Below are positions 7,423 to 7,481 of a stretch of DNA of 7,481 nt, in pieces (positions within the stretch are counted from its first letter, which is position 1; every line of letters begins with the position of its first letter). The DNA comes from an uncultured Bacteroidales bacterium (GTDB taxonomy: Bacteria > Bacteroidota > Bacteroidia > Bacteroidales > Paludibacteraceae): assembly GCA_903929065.1 (NCBI GenBank), contig CAIYTJ010000562.1, positions 1 to 7,481 of the forward strand, given 5' to 3'. Made by a program: the position numbers and the translations under genes. The notes beneath the pieces were generated by a model, which saw nothing but the letters and a program-made list of their open reading frames with translations, was not told the origin of the DNA and did no database searches.

Positions 7423-7481
7423 TGACCGCAGCAGGATTCAAACCTGCAACCCCCACATCCGTAGTGTGGTACTCTATTCAG
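7423..7481 (-). tRNA. tRNA-Arg (anticodon ACG), 5' part outside the window
   Basis: Read on the minus strand, the sequence holds the end of the D arm (GAGT), then the anticodon arm CCACA / CTACGGA / TGTGG. The seven-base loop places ACG at positions 34-36, which is the arginine tRNA that reads CGN codons after A34 is converted to inosine. A short variable loop follows, then the T arm GCAGG / TTTGAAT / CCTGC, the acceptor 3' strand TGCGGTC and discriminator A at 7423. The CCA end is not fully encoded (CA-A follows). The 5' acceptor strand and most of the D arm lie beyond the window edge. Confidence 0.93.

Noticed and set aside
7384..7481. tRNA-Arg 3' end as an integration site for a mobile element
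   Set aside because: No integrase gene and no repeated copy of the tRNA 3' end were seen in the window, so there is no sign of an inserted island.

Overview
The window looks like a low-GC chromosome segment of the phylum Bacteroidota, probably Bacteroidales-like. Three things point there: a SusC/SusD pair, a promoter of the Bacteroidota type (TTG, 20 bp, TAnnTTTG) ahead of susC, and A-rich leaders without clear Shine-Dalgarno sequences in front of each gene. I cannot name the genus from the sequence alone.

Layout from left to right. The window opens with the tail of a ribosomal RNA operon: a short spacer of 7-bp repeats, an intact 5S rRNA gene (+) and a strong intrinsic terminator. About 230 bp after the 5S lies a decayed second copy of the 5S 3' half and its terminator. 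Positions 450-901 hold no intact gene. The minus strand there carries protein-like open segments in successive frames, which I read as a broken gene of unknown family. A strong minus-strand terminator follows at 941-974.

The core (1010-6829, all minus strand) is a three-gene operon transcribed right to left. susC encodes a TonB-dependent outer-membrane transporter, susD a surface substrate-binding lipoprotein, and the third gene a DUF1735-type surface lipoprotein. The gaps are 21 and 36 bp. One promoter lies upstream of susC and one terminator follows the last gene. By family knowledge, SusD and the third lipoprotein would capture a ligand, probably a glycan, and SusC would import it using TonB energy. 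No enzyme, sensor, sigma or anti-sigma gene is present, so substrate and regulator cannot be read from this window.

The right part (6830-7383) is an AT-rich, gene-free upstream region with the promoter, a perfect inverted repeat and a short direct repeat. The window ends in a tRNA-Arg(ACG) gene (-), cut by the window edge, with its own terminator. I see no convincing new defence, mobile or CRISPR system. The most unusual items are the 5S relic, which has gained a perfect GAAA-capped hairpin, and the eroded gene beside it.
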